Below, one piece after another: positions 25,423 through 33,400 of a stretch of 43,345 nucleotides of DNA; positions within the stretch are counted from its first letter, which is position 1; each line of letters begins with the position of its first letter. The DNA is from an uncultured Oscillibacter sp. (lineage in GTDB: Bacteria > Bacillota > Clostridia > Oscillospirales > Oscillospiraceae). Both the position numbers and the translations under genes were made by a program. Location: NCBI GenBank assembly GCA_910587705.1, contig CAJUMX010000021.1, forward strand, positions 1 through 43,345, read 5' to 3'. The notes under the pieces are model-generated. The model saw nothing but the letters and a program-made list of their open reading frames with translations. It had not been told where the DNA came from and did not search any database.

Positions 25423-27492
25423 ATGAGCTATTCTGTACAGAACATCCGCAACGTCTGTCTGCTGGGGCACAGCGGCAGCGGCAAGACCGCCCTGGCCGAG
25501 AGCCTGCTTTATATGACCGGCGTCATCGATAGAATGGGCCGGGCCGCCGACGGAAACACCGTCTGCGACTACGATCCGGAGGAAACCAAGCGCCAGATTT
25601 CCCTCTCCCTGGCCCTGGCGCCCCTGGATTACAAGGGCAGCCGCATCAACCTCATGGACACCCCCGGCGCCTTTGACTTCGCCGGAGAGGCCATGGCCGC
25701 CCTCCGGGCCGCCGACGCCGCCATTATCGTCTGCTCCGCCAAGGACGGCGTGTCCGTGGGCCTGGAGAAGGCGTGGAAATACTGCGAGGAGCGGAACATG
25801 CCCCGCTTCATCTACATCTCCAAAACCGACGAGGATAACTCCGACTACAACGCCACCTTCGAGGCCCTCCGGGAGCGCTTCGGCAAGAAGATCGCCCCGG
25901 TGGTGGTCCCCATCTGGGACGGCGACAAAAAGGTCACCGGCATCATCGATGTTTTGAATAAGCGGGCCTATGAGATGCAAAAGCTCAAGCGGGTGGAGAT
26001 CGAGGTCCCCGCCGACAAGGCCGATGTCATCGCCGAGTTCAACGACGCCCTCAAAGAATCCGTGGCGGAGACCAGCGAGGACCTGATGAATAAATTCTTC
26101 GACGGTGAGGATTTCACCTACGCCGAGATGATTCAGGGCCTCCGTCAGGGCGTCCGGGAGTTGAGCCTTTTCCCCGTTCTCTGCGGCTCCGCCGTGGGGT
26201 GCCTGGGCTCCTTGATGCTGATGGATAACATCGTGGACCTGCTGCCCAACCCCGTGGAGGGCAACTACCACAAGGCCACCAAGGCCGACGGCGAGACCGA
26301 GGAATTCGTGGTCTCCCCCGGCGGCGTGCCCACCGCCTTCGTGTTTAAGACCATCTCCGATCAGTACGGCAAGTACTCCTTCGTCAAGGTCCTCTCCGGA
26401 GCCATCACGCCGGATATGCCCATGGTGAACGCCCGCACCGGCGAGAAGGTGAAGCTGGGCCGCCTGTACACCATCCGGGGCAAGAAAAACGCCGAGGTCA
26501 AGGAGCTGGTCTGCGGCGACATCGGCGCCATCGCCAAAATGGACATCAAGACCGGGGACACCCTCTGCGACGAGCGGAAGGTGGTCAGCCTCAAAAACAT
26601 CCCCTTCGCCGAGCCCTGCTACTCCGTGGCCATCCAGCCCAAGACCCGGGGCCAGGAGGATAAGATCGCCCAGGGCCTCGCCCGCCTCAACGAGGAGGAC
26701 CCCACCTTTACCGTGGTGAACAACGCCGAAACCCACCAGATGGTGGTCTCCGGCGCGGGCGACATGCAGATGGACGTGCTGGTCAGCAAGCTGAAAAGCC
26801 GCTTCAACGTGGAGGCGGAATTGAAACCCACCCGGGTACCCTATCGGGAGAAGATTCGCAAGACTGTCCAGAAGCAGGGCCGGCACAAGAAGCAGACCGG
26901 CGGCAGCGGCCAGTTTGGCGACGTGTGGGTCCGGTTCGAGTACAACCCCGACGAGGAGGAGATGGTCTTTGCCGAGGAGGTGTTCGGCGGCTCCGTGCCC
27001 CGGAACTTCTTCCCGGCGGTGGAAAAGGGCCTCCGGGAGGCCTGCGTCCACGGCCCCCTGGCGGGCTATCCCCTGGTGAACCTGAAAGCGGTTCTCTACG
27101 ACGGGTCCTACCACCCGGTGGATTCCTCCGAAATCGCCTTTAAGACGGCGGCGCAGCTGGCCTATAAGGCCGCCATGCCGGAGGCGAATCCCGTGTTGCT
27201 GGAGCCCATCGGCGAATTGAAGGTGACGGTGCCGGAGAGCTATACCGGCGATGTCATGGGCGACATCTCCAAGCGCCGGGGCACCCCCATGGGCATGGAC
27301 CCCGTGGGCGACGGCACCCAGGTCATCACCGCCGAGGTTCCCATGGCGGAGATGGGTACTTATGCCATCGACCTCCGGGCCATGACCCAGAGCCGTGGCA
27401 GCTTCACCTTCCACTTTGTCCGCTATCAGGACTGCCCCCCCGCCGCCCAGGAGAAGGCCATCGCCGAGGCGAAGGCTATGGCGGAAGCGTAA
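25423..27492 (+). CDS. Elongation factor G-like GTPase (EF-G paralogue)
   Basis: A 689-residue translational GTPase with the five-domain EF-G layout. G1 is GHSGSGKTALAESLL, unlike the AHIDAGKT of canonical EF-G; G3 is MDTPGAFDF; G4 is SKTDED where canonical EF-G has NKMD. Domain II starts near FVFKTISDQYGKYSFVKVLSG and domain IV near VPYREKIRKTVQKQGRHKKQ, then TGGSGQFGDVWVRFE. Many clostridia carry this second EF-G-type protein beside fusA; it may act in ribosome rescue or recycling, or be a paralogue of EF-G without a known task. There is no str operon here, which argues against the housekeeping fusA. ATG 25423 follows AAGGAG by 11 bases. Confidence 0.88.
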   Translation: MSYSVQNIRNVCLLGHSGSGKTALAESLLYMTGVIDRMGRAADGNTVCDYDPEETKRQISLSLALAPLDYKGSRINLMDTPGAFDFAGEAMAALRAADAAIIVCSAKDGVSVGLEKAWKYCEERNMPRFIYISKTDEDNSDYNATFEALRERFGKKIAPVVVPIWDGDKKVTGIIDVLNKRAYEMQKLKRVEIEVPADKADVIAEFNDALKESVAETSEDLMNKFFDGEDFTYAEMIQGLRQGVRELSLFPVLCGSAVGCLGSLMLMDNIVDLLPNPVEGNYHKATKADGETEEFVVSPGGVPTAFVFKTISDQYGKYSFVKVLSGAITPDMPMVNARTGEKVKLGRLYTIRGKKNAEVKELVCGDIGAIAKMDIKTGDTLCDERKVVSLKNIPFAEPCYSVAIQPKTRGQEDKIAQGLARLNEEDPTFTVVNNAETHQMVVSGAGDMQMDVLVSKLKSRFNVEAELKPTRVPYREKIRKTVQKQGRHKKQTGGSGQFGDVWVRFEYNPDEEEMVFAEEVFGGSVPRNFFPAVEKGLREACVHGPLAGYPLVNLKAVLYDGSYHPVDSSEIAFKTAAQLAYKAAMPEANPVLLEPIGELKVTVPESYTGDVMGDISKRRGTPMGMDPVGDGTQVITAEVPMAEMGTYAIDLRAMTQSRGSFTFHFVRYQDCPPAAQEKAIAEAKAMAEA

Positions 27493-27511
27493 CGGTTTTT
27501 ATTGGAATACG

Positions 27512-27546
27512 AAAGGCCCCGCTCCAAGAGGAGCGGGGCCTTTTTT
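27512..27546 (+). terminator. Intrinsic terminator of the EF-G-like gene
   Basis: AAAGGCCCCGCTC-CAAGAG-GAGCGGGGCC (27512-27540) followed by six T. Confidence 0.9.
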
Positions 27547-27555
27547 AAAAGCGGC

Positions 27556-27696
27556 TTGACAAGGGCGAGGATGGAGGCTATAATAAAAAATGTGGAACCC
27601 AGACGGTTGCCACATACGGATACCTACACTTGAAGCTGGGGCTTAGCCCCAACCTTTAGTGAGCCATCTGTTGCAGCAGACGGCTCACTTCTTCTT
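27556..27696 (+). ncRNA. Putative antisense RNA (antitoxin) opposite a holin-like toxin gene
   Basis: A perfect promoter, TTGACA (27556-27561), 17 bp, TATAAT (27579-27584), drives a + strand RNA starting near 27591. It contains the hairpin GGGGCTTAGCCCC (27638-27650) and ends in a terminator, GTGAGCC.TCTG pairing with CAGA.GGCTCAC (27659-27688), and TTCTTCTT. The ~105-nt RNA is complementary to the 3' end of the small ORF and the 3' UTR of the opposing transcript, the usual plan of Bacillota type I antitoxins. Expression is inferred. Confidence 0.7.
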
Positions 27697-27783
27697 ACGT
27701 GAATCGAAACGGTCATACGCCTGGTACAAAATCCAAGCGATGGACACGATCCAGAACACTTCCTGAAGAGTAATATGTATCAC
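27685..27783 (-). CDS. Putative type I toxin, holin-like small membrane peptide (up to 32 aa)
   Basis: The frame reads MIHITLQEVFWIVSIAWILY and ends QAYDRFDSRKKK: one hydrophobic helix and a basic tail, as in TxpA/BsrG-like or holin-like peptides. The SD GGGAGGTGAT (27789-27780) is excellent but overlaps the GTG at 27783, so initiation may instead be at the in-frame ATT (27774-27772), eight bases after GGAGG, giving 29 residues. Its promoter (27939-27911) is perfect and its leader is over 110 nt, a feature of controlled toxin mRNAs. An antisense RNA overlaps the stop codon region. Membrane toxicity is inferred, not shown. Confidence 0.65.
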   Translation of the reverse strand: MIHITLQEVFWIVSIAWILYQAYDRFDSRKKK

Positions 27784-27910
27784 CTCCCGGAGAAAGATTT
27801 CCCGCAGGGGCTATACACACGCCTTCCTTTCCGCTCCCGCGGGATGTCAGGCAACCGTCTTTGACCTCCACCGCGGCATATGCGCGTGGTGGCTGCGTTC
27901 CACGGAGCTT

Positions 27911-27939
27911 ATTATACTGCTTTTGACGAAGGATGTCAA
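27911..27939 (-). promoter_or_regulatory. Promoter of the holin-like toxin mRNA
   Basis: Minus strand TTGACA (27939-27934), 17 bp, TATAAT (27916-27911): consensus. The leader from about 27905 to 27784 is long and GC-hairpin rich (GCCGCGGTGG region), which suggests post-transcriptional control. Confidence 0.8.
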
Positions 27940-27941
27940 AC

Positions 27942-27977
27942 GCAAAAGCCCCACTCCTTTTGGAGCGGGGCTTTTGC
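27942..27977. terminator. Bidirectional terminator between the PH-like gene and the toxin promoter
   Basis: GCAAAAGCCCC.CTCC-TTTT-GGAG.GGGGCTTTTGC, symmetrical. It ends the leftward PH-like gene transcript right before the toxin promoter. Confidence 0.8.
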
Positions 27978-27983
27978 GGACTT

Positions 27984-28307
27984 TTACAGCCGTTTAACGC
28001 CGGCTTTCTCCAGCCAGCTCTGGAGCTTTTTTGCGGGAAAGCCGGTCAAGGAATAGGTATCTCCATTTCGGGCACAGATGGTCACTTTTGTAATAAAGAG
28101 CATGTGGCTCACCTGAAAGCCTTGAATTTCCTTGACAGGCAGGTCCATTTCCAACTGCCTGGCCATGCTGATTTTAAAGCAGGCCCGCTGGTTCGTGACA
28201 AAAACATGCCCCTGAAAGGGTTTTTTAGACAACCCCTGTTTGAGATAAAGAGACATCTGTCCGCTGCCAATCAAGGTTTCGCCGGGTAAAAGGTCCAGCT
28301 TTGCCAT
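27984..28307 (-). CDS. Small PH/GRAM-like domain protein
   Basis: A 107-residue cytoplasmic protein. MAKLDLLPGETLIGSGQMSL followed by GHVFVTNQRACFKI, then VKEIQGFQVSHMLFITKVTI and a C-terminal helix LQSWLEKAGVKRL fit the compact bacterial PH-like (GRAM, bPH) fold: a basic loop, VTNQR.....I strand and a final amphipathic helix. Such proteins may bind membrane surfaces or partners; the function here is unknown. ATG 28307 follows CAGGAGGTAAG. It lies between two loci of antiparallel small RNAs. Confidence 0.65.
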   Translation of the reverse strand: MAKLDLLPGETLIGSGQMSLYLKQGLSKKPFQGHVFVTNQRACFKISMARQLEMDLPVKEIQGFQVSHMLFITKVTICARNGDTYSLTGFPAKKLQSWLEKAGVKRL

Positions 28308-28402
28308 AGAATCTTACCTCCTGTTTTTTAAATTGTTCCGGCGCGTCCGTTGGGAGCGGGAAACCGCCGGGTTCTCCGCCCCCGAACGTCCGCCGGAAAC
28401 AC

Positions 28403-28436
28403 AAAAACGGTGCCGAGCTTTCAAAACTCAACACCG
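28403..28436 (-). terminator. Minus-strand terminator of RNA-pair locus B
   Basis: On the minus strand CGGTGTTGAG..CTCGGCACCG (28436-28408) followed by TTTTTG. It lies where the long minus transcript of locus B would end; locus A has the same at 39771-39739. It is upstream of the PH-like gene, so it does not serve that gene. Confidence 0.65.
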
Positions 28437-28481
28437 CATAAAATCATGCGAACGCACGCCCAGAAACCCGTCCCGCCGCCC

Positions 28482-28625
28482 TTGCAAAAAGACGGAGAGA
28501 TGGGTATAATAAGCTTGTGGTGCAGTTGCGTAAACTGCTGTGCTGAGTGCTGTGGTCACTCGTACAGGGCCGTCGGGTGTTGGAAGCGCCCGGCGGCCTG
28601 CCGCATTTATGTTTCCGATTTTTAT
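28482..28625 (+). ncRNA. Structured small RNA, locus B (+ strand, ~108 nt)
   Basis: Promoter TTGCAA (28482-28487), 17 bp, TATAAT (28505-28510); start near 28517. The predicted RNA is closed by TGTGG/CCGCA (28516-28520 with 28601-28605) and holds three hairpins: GCAGTT-GCGTA-AACTGC; CTGTGC-GAGTG-loop-CACTC-GTACAG; and GGCCG.CGGGTG-TTGGAAG-CGCCCG.CGGCC. It ends in T-rich sequence. The RNA at 39868-39965 has the same fold with different bases in the stems but shares GGGTGTTGG and CTGCCGCAT. I cannot assign an Rfam family. Confidence 0.7.
28556..28606 (-). CDS. Possible 16-aa peptide ORF on the minus transcript of RNA-pair locus B
   Basis: Minus-strand ATG at 28606 gives MRQAAGRFQHPTALYE and a TGA. 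Locus A has an ORF of exactly the same length at the same place (MRQTADAPTPAVLHRC). The minus promoter is TTGCAA (28652-28647), 17 bp, TACAAT (28629-28624), so the start codon lies about 12 nt from the predicted 5' end, and no proper SD is visible. Coding is therefore uncertain; the similarity may only reflect the structured RNA on the other strand. Confidence 0.3.
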   Translation of the reverse strand: MRQAAGRFQHPTALYE

Positions 28626-28652
28626 TGTAACGCAGGCCGGGAAAAATTGCAA
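28624..28652 (-). promoter_or_regulatory. Minus-strand promoter of RNA-pair locus B
   Basis: TTGCAA (28652-28647), 17 bp, TACAAT (28629-28624). It faces the + strand promoter at 28482, so the minus transcript (about 28617 to 28403) would cover the whole + strand RNA in antisense. Confidence 0.7.
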
Positions 28653-28750
28653 GGAAAAATCACCAAATTTCCCGTAACGTTTTCCCCTTCCCGGGGATAT
28701 ATCAACAGAAACAAAGGCCCGGCGGGGCCGGTGAAGGGAGGCTGGGACCC

Positions 28751-29242
28751 ATGGAGGACATGCAGAAGGTTTACCAGCAGCACGCCCAGACGGTCTATAA
28801 GTTCCTCCTTGCCCAGTGCCGTGACCCCGGCCTTGCCGAGGAGCTGACCCAGGAGACCTTTTACCAGGCTGTCAAGTCCGTGGACCGCTTCGACGGGTCC
28901 TGTAAGGTCTCCGTCTGGCTGTGCCAGATTGCCAAGCACCTGTGGTTCCAGCACCTCCGGAAGCAAAAGCGGGAGGCCCCCGTCTCCCCGGAGGACCTGC
29001 CGGAGGCCCCGGGCCCCTCGGCGGAGGAGGGATTGTTGGAGAAGGAGGGCCGGATGGCCCTGCTCCGGCTGGTCCACGATCTGCCGGAGCCAGCGCGGGA
29101 GGTGGTGTACCTCCGGGCTTTTGGGGGCCTCAGCTTCCGGGAGATTGGGGACGTGTGCGGCAGGACGGAGACCTGGGCCCGGGTGACCTTTTACCGGAGC
29201 AAGGAAAAGTTACGGAATGGAGGCGTGGACGATGAAAAATGA
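28751..29242 (+). CDS. ECF-type RNA polymerase sigma factor
   Basis: A 163-residue sigma-70 family protein. Region 2: VYQQHAQTVYKFLLAQCRDP with ELTQETFYQAVKSVDRFDGS and CKVSVWLCQIAKHLWFQHLR. Region 4: LVHDLPEPAREVVYLRAFGG, LSFREIGDVCGRTETWARVT as the helix-turn-helix for the -35. No region 1 or 3, hence ECF. ATG 28751 follows GGGAGGCTGGGACCC. It overlaps the anti-sigma gene by 11 bases. CCCGTAACGTTTT upstream (28672-28684) resembles an ECF -35 (GTAAC), hinting at autoregulation. Regulon unknown. Confidence 0.92.
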   Translation: MEDMQKVYQQHAQTVYKFLLAQCRDPGLAEELTQETFYQAVKSVDRFDGSCKVSVWLCQIAKHLWFQHLRKQKREAPVSPEDLPEAPGPSAEEGLLEKEGRMALLRLVHDLPEPAREVVYLRAFGGLSFREIGDVCGRTETWARVTFYRSKEKLRNGGVDDEK

Positions 29243-30272
29243 TTTGACCTGCGGCGTGGTGCGGGATTTGCTGCCCAGCTATGTGGAAAACCTCCTGGGG
29301 GAGGAATCGAAGGAGGCGGTGGACCGGCATTTGGAGACCTGTCCGGTCTGTACCGCCCAAAAGGAGGCCATGGCCGCCCGGACAGGGCCGGAATCGGAGG
29401 AGTCCGCCAAAGAGGTGGACTTCCTCAAGCGGGTGAAGAAGGGGACCTCCAAAAAAATCGTCCTGGCGGTAGTGTGTACGGCCCTGGTCCTGCTGGGGGG
29501 CATTGCCTTGAAGCTCTTTGTCATCGGTACGCCCCTCCAGGCCCAGAGCGTGGCGGTGGTTGCGAACGAGGTCCAGGACGGGGGGAACATGCTGTTTTTG
29601 TCCCTGACCTCTATCAGCTCCGGCGACGCCTTCTACGGCTGGGAGCAGGAGACGGTGGACGGCGTGACCTCCATCTACGCCAGGAGAGTAACCGTCTCCC
29701 CGTTCTGCCGCGCCGGTGACGCGCAGATGTACGTCTCCCTGGACTTTGTCCAGGAGGTCTGGCTGGGCGGAACCTCCGGGCGGCTTCTCTGGGCGGGCGG
29801 ACAGGTTATCACCCAGGAGACCCTGGACCTAGTGGACGCCAAGACCCCCTACTGCGGCGACGCCCCCGCCCTGGGGAACATCGCCAAGCTCTTGCAGGTG
29901 GGGAGCCGGATTGGACGGTATAACATCTCCCTCCAGACCAGCGAGCGGCCCTACCGCTGGACGTTGGAGTTTGAGGACGCGGAGGAGACCACGTCCGCCA
30001 CCTGGGGGATGTCCCGGTTCCTGGGCTATCAGATGCTGGCGCTTGTGGAAAACCTGGACGAGGTGAGCTTCCGCTACCCGTCCTCCAGCGGGGTCTTTAC
30101 GGCGGAGCTGGCCTCCGCCTCCCTGGCCCGGTTGACGGAGGAGTACAACGCCGAACACGCCACCAGCTGGCCCATCCACGAGAGCATCAAGGAGTACGCG
30201 GAGAGCCCCCTGGAGTACCAGCGCATGGTAACCCTGCTGAAGCAGAACATCATTTACCCGGTAATGACGTGA
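29232..30272 (+). CDS. Anti-sigma factor with zinc-finger domain, membrane-anchored, sensor C-domain
   Basis: A 346-residue partner of the ECF factor. The N-terminus CGVVRDLLPSYVENLLGEES with HLETCPVCTAQK forms the putative zinc finger (Cys 6, His 33, Cys 37, Cys 40 type). A single helix KKIVLAVVCTALVLLGGIAL (about residues 76-95) anchors it, and the remaining ~250 residues lie outside. The outer domain resembles the clostridial DUF4825-like sensor domains on such anti-sigma factors, but that is a weak match by eye. ATG 29232 follows GGAGGCGTGGAC. It overlaps the sigma gene stop, so they are coupled. Confidence 0.85.
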   Translation: MKNDLTCGVVRDLLPSYVENLLGEESKEAVDRHLETCPVCTAQKEAMAARTGPESEESAKEVDFLKRVKKGTSKKIVLAVVCTALVLLGGIALKLFVIGTPLQAQSVAVVANEVQDGGNMLFLSLTSISSGDAFYGWEQETVDGVTSIYARRVTVSPFCRAGDAQMYVSLDFVQEVWLGGTSGRLLWAGGQVITQETLDLVDAKTPYCGDAPALGNIAKLLQVGSRIGRYNISLQTSERPYRWTLEFEDAEETTSATWGMSRFLGYQMLALVENLDEVSFRYPSSSGVFTAELASASLARLTEEYNAEHATSWPIHESIKEYAESPLEYQRMVTLLKQNIIYPVMT

Positions 30273-30302
30273 AAGGACCGCCCGGAAGGGCGGTCCTTCT
30301 AA
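30273..30302 (+). terminator. Intrinsic terminator of the sigma/anti-sigma operon
   Basis: AAGGACCGCCC-GGAA-GGGCGGTCCTT followed by CTAATTG; stable stem, short T content. Confidence 0.75.
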
Positions 30303-30329
30303 TTGTGTACATCAGGGTTTCCGGCAAAC

Positions 30330-30392
30330 GGGCCGGCCAGGGGGCCGGCCCCTACAGGGAATGTGTAGGGGCCGCCGCCCTCGGCGGCCCGG
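30330..30392. repeat. Two REP-like palindromes
   Basis: GGGCCGGCC-AGG-GGGCCGGCCCCTAC (30330-30355) and GTAGGGGCCGCC-GCCCTC-GGCGGCCC (30364-30392), facing each other. Both carry the GTAGGGGC end. Confidence 0.65.
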
Positions 30393-30436
30393 TATTGCTC
30401 ACCGGCCCAGTATCGCCTCGGCGGCCCGGTGCCGCC

Positions 30437-33400
30437 TCAATATTCAATCTCCCCCGTATACACCAGCTTCGCGTCCCCCGTCAGGGTGACGCCCCCGTCG
30501 GTGTAGTGAACAATCAGCTCCCCGCCCTTCACCCGGACGGTGATGTCCCGGCCCTTCTCGCAAAGGCCGTTTGCCACAGCGGCCACCACCGCCGCGCAGG
30601 CCCCGGTGCCGCAGGCCATCGTCTCCCCGCTGCCCCGTTCCCAGACCCGCATTTTGATGGTGCTGGGATTCACCACCCGGATAAACTCCGTGTTGATGCG
30701 CTCCGGGAAATAGGGCGCGTGCTCGAACCGGGGGCCGATGAAGTCGATGTCCACGTCGTCCACCCGCTCGCAGAACACCACGCAGTGGGGATTCCCCATG
30801 TCCACGCAGGTGATGCGGTAGGGCCGCCCGGCGATGCGGACGGGATAGTCCACCACCTGCTTTTCCGCGATGGTGAATTTCAGCGCCGAGGTATCCAGGG
30901 CCGCTTTTCCCATGTCCACGCTGGCGGAGGTAACCTTTCCATTGGTGGTGTAGAGCGTGACGGTCCGCAGGCCGCTGCCGGTTTCCACCGTGAGGGTCTC
31001 CTTTGTGGAAAAGCCGTTGTCATAGAGGTACTTCCCCAGGCACCGCAGGGCGTTGCCCGCCATTTTTCCCTCGCTGCCGTCGCTGTTGAACATCCGCATT
31101 TTCACGTCCGCGATGTCCGAGCGCTCCATCAAAATGATGCCGTCGGCCCCCACGCCGTAGTGCCGGTGGCAGAAGGTGACGCACAGGGATTCCGGGCAGG
31201 TAATTTGCCCGTCGAAGTTCTCTAGGAAGATATAGTCGTTGCCACAGGTCTGCATCTTGGTAAAGGGCAGCGTCTCCCGCCGCTCCCGCAGGTGGCAGAT
31301 GTCCACCAGCTCCGTGTTCCCCTGGTTGTACCGGGATTCCAAAATGTCCGCCAGGGCCCCGGCGGTATCCAGGGACGTGAGGCAGGGAATTCCCAGCTGG
31401 ACGCAGCGGTGATTCAGGCGGATGAAGTCCCGAATGTACTCCGGCTCCGTGGACCCGGTGAGAATTACATAGTCGATCCTCCCATCCTCCAGAAGCTGGA
31501 ACACCCGGTTGTCCTGGCCCAGCTTGCCCACAATTTCCACGCTGGTCCCCAGCCGCTCGATCTCATGGGCGGTGCCGTCTGTTGCGTAGAGCCGGAAGCC
31601 CAGCTCGTCCAGCTTCCGGGCGGTGTCCAGAATTTCCGGCTGGTCCCGGCGGTTTACGGAGATGAGCACGCCCTTTTTCTCCTCGCTCTCCACCTTGTAC
31701 CCGGCGGAGACCAGGCCCTTGAACAGGGCCTCCTGCATGTTTTTCCCCAGGCCCAGCACCTCGCCGGTGGACTTCATCTCCGGGGAGAGGGCGGCGTTGG
31801 CGTCGGTGAGCTTTTCAAAGGAGAACACGGGAACCTTGACGGCGGTGTAGGGGGGCTGCGGATAAAGCCCCGTGCCATAGCCCAGGGAGCGGAGGGGCTG
31901 GCCCACCATGACCCGGGTGGCCAGGTCCACCATGGGCACCCCGGTGACCTTGGAGATATAGGGCACCGTCCGGCTGGCCCGGGGGTTTACCTCGATGACG
32001 TAGAGCTCCCCCTGGTAGATGAGGTATTGAATGTTGATAAGGCCCCGGGTCCCCAGGGACAACGCCAGCTTCTCCGAGCAGTCCACAATGGTTTTGAGCA
32101 TCCGGTCCCCGATGGAGAAGGGGGGATACACGGCGATGGAATCCCCGGAGTGGACGCCGGTGCGCTCAATGTGCTGCATGACGCCGGGGATGAGCACGTC
32201 CACGCCGTCGGAGATCACGTCCACCTCCAGCTCCTTGCCCATTAAATACTGGTCCACCAAAACCGGGTTTTCCACCTTCCCCGAGAGGATGACGTTCATA
32301 TAGGTCCGCACGTCCTCGTCGTTGTGGGCAATCACCATGTTCTGCCCGCCGATGACATAGCTGGGCCGGAGCAGGACGGGATAGCCCAGCTCGTTTGCCG
32401 CCGCCAGGGCCTCCTCCATGCCCAGGACCCCCCGGCCCTGGGGGCGCTTGATATGGAAGCGCTCCAAAAGCGCGTCGAACCGCTCCCGGTCCTCCGCCAT
32501 GTCGATGGATTCGGCGCTGGTTCCCAGAATGGGGATGCCCCGCTGGTCCAGGAATTTGGTGAGCTTAATGGCGGTCTGCCCGCCAAAGGCCACCACCACC
32601 CCCACCGGCTTTTCCACATCGATGATGTGGCAAACGTCCTCGGGGTACAGGGGCTCGAAGTACAGCCGGTCGGCGGTGTCGTAGTCCGTGGAGACGGTTT
32701 CCGGGTTGTTGTTGACAATCACCACGTCATAGCCCAGCTCCTTTAGCGTCCAGACGCAGTGGACGGAGGAGTAGTCAAACTCGATGCCCTGCCCAATCCG
32801 GATGGGCCCGGAGCCCAGCACCATAATGACAGGCCGCCCGGACCGGGGGAAGGCCCGGGATTCGCAGAACTGGTCGAAGCTGGAGTAAAAATAGGGGGTC
32901 TCCGCGTCGAACTCCGCGCCGCAGGTGTCCACCATCTTGTACACGGCCTTCCGGGGCTCCTCCGGGAGGCGGTCCGCCCCGGAGAGGCGGAGCAGGGTCT
33001 CGTCCGGGTAGCCCAGGCGCTTGCCCTGGGCATAGCGCTCCGCCGTCAGCCCCTCCCCCTCCAGGGCCTTCTCAAAGTCCGCAAGGCCCCGCAGCTTCCA
33101 GAGGAACCAGCGGTCAATCTTCGTGATGGAGAAGATTTCCTCCACGCTGACGCCGGATTTCAAAGCCTCGAACACGGTGAAGAGCCGCCGGTCATCCACC
33201 CGGCGGAGCCGCTCCCAAATGGGGGCGCCATCCGTGTTCTTCCGGTTCAGGCTGTCCTGGCCGATCTCCGCCCCCCGGACGGCCTTCATCAACGCCATCT
33301 CAAAGCTGGGGGCGATGGACATGACCTCGCCGGTGGCCTTCATCTGAGTACCCAAGGAGCGGGAGGCGTCGGCAAACTTGTCGAAGGGCCATTTCGGCAG

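Noticed and set aside
28482..28625. Identification of the structured RNA as 6S RNA, SRP RNA or tmRNA
   Set aside because: Size (~100 nt), three-hairpin fold and lack of the SRP GGAA tetraloop domain, 6S bubble or tmRNA ends do not fit; identity left open.
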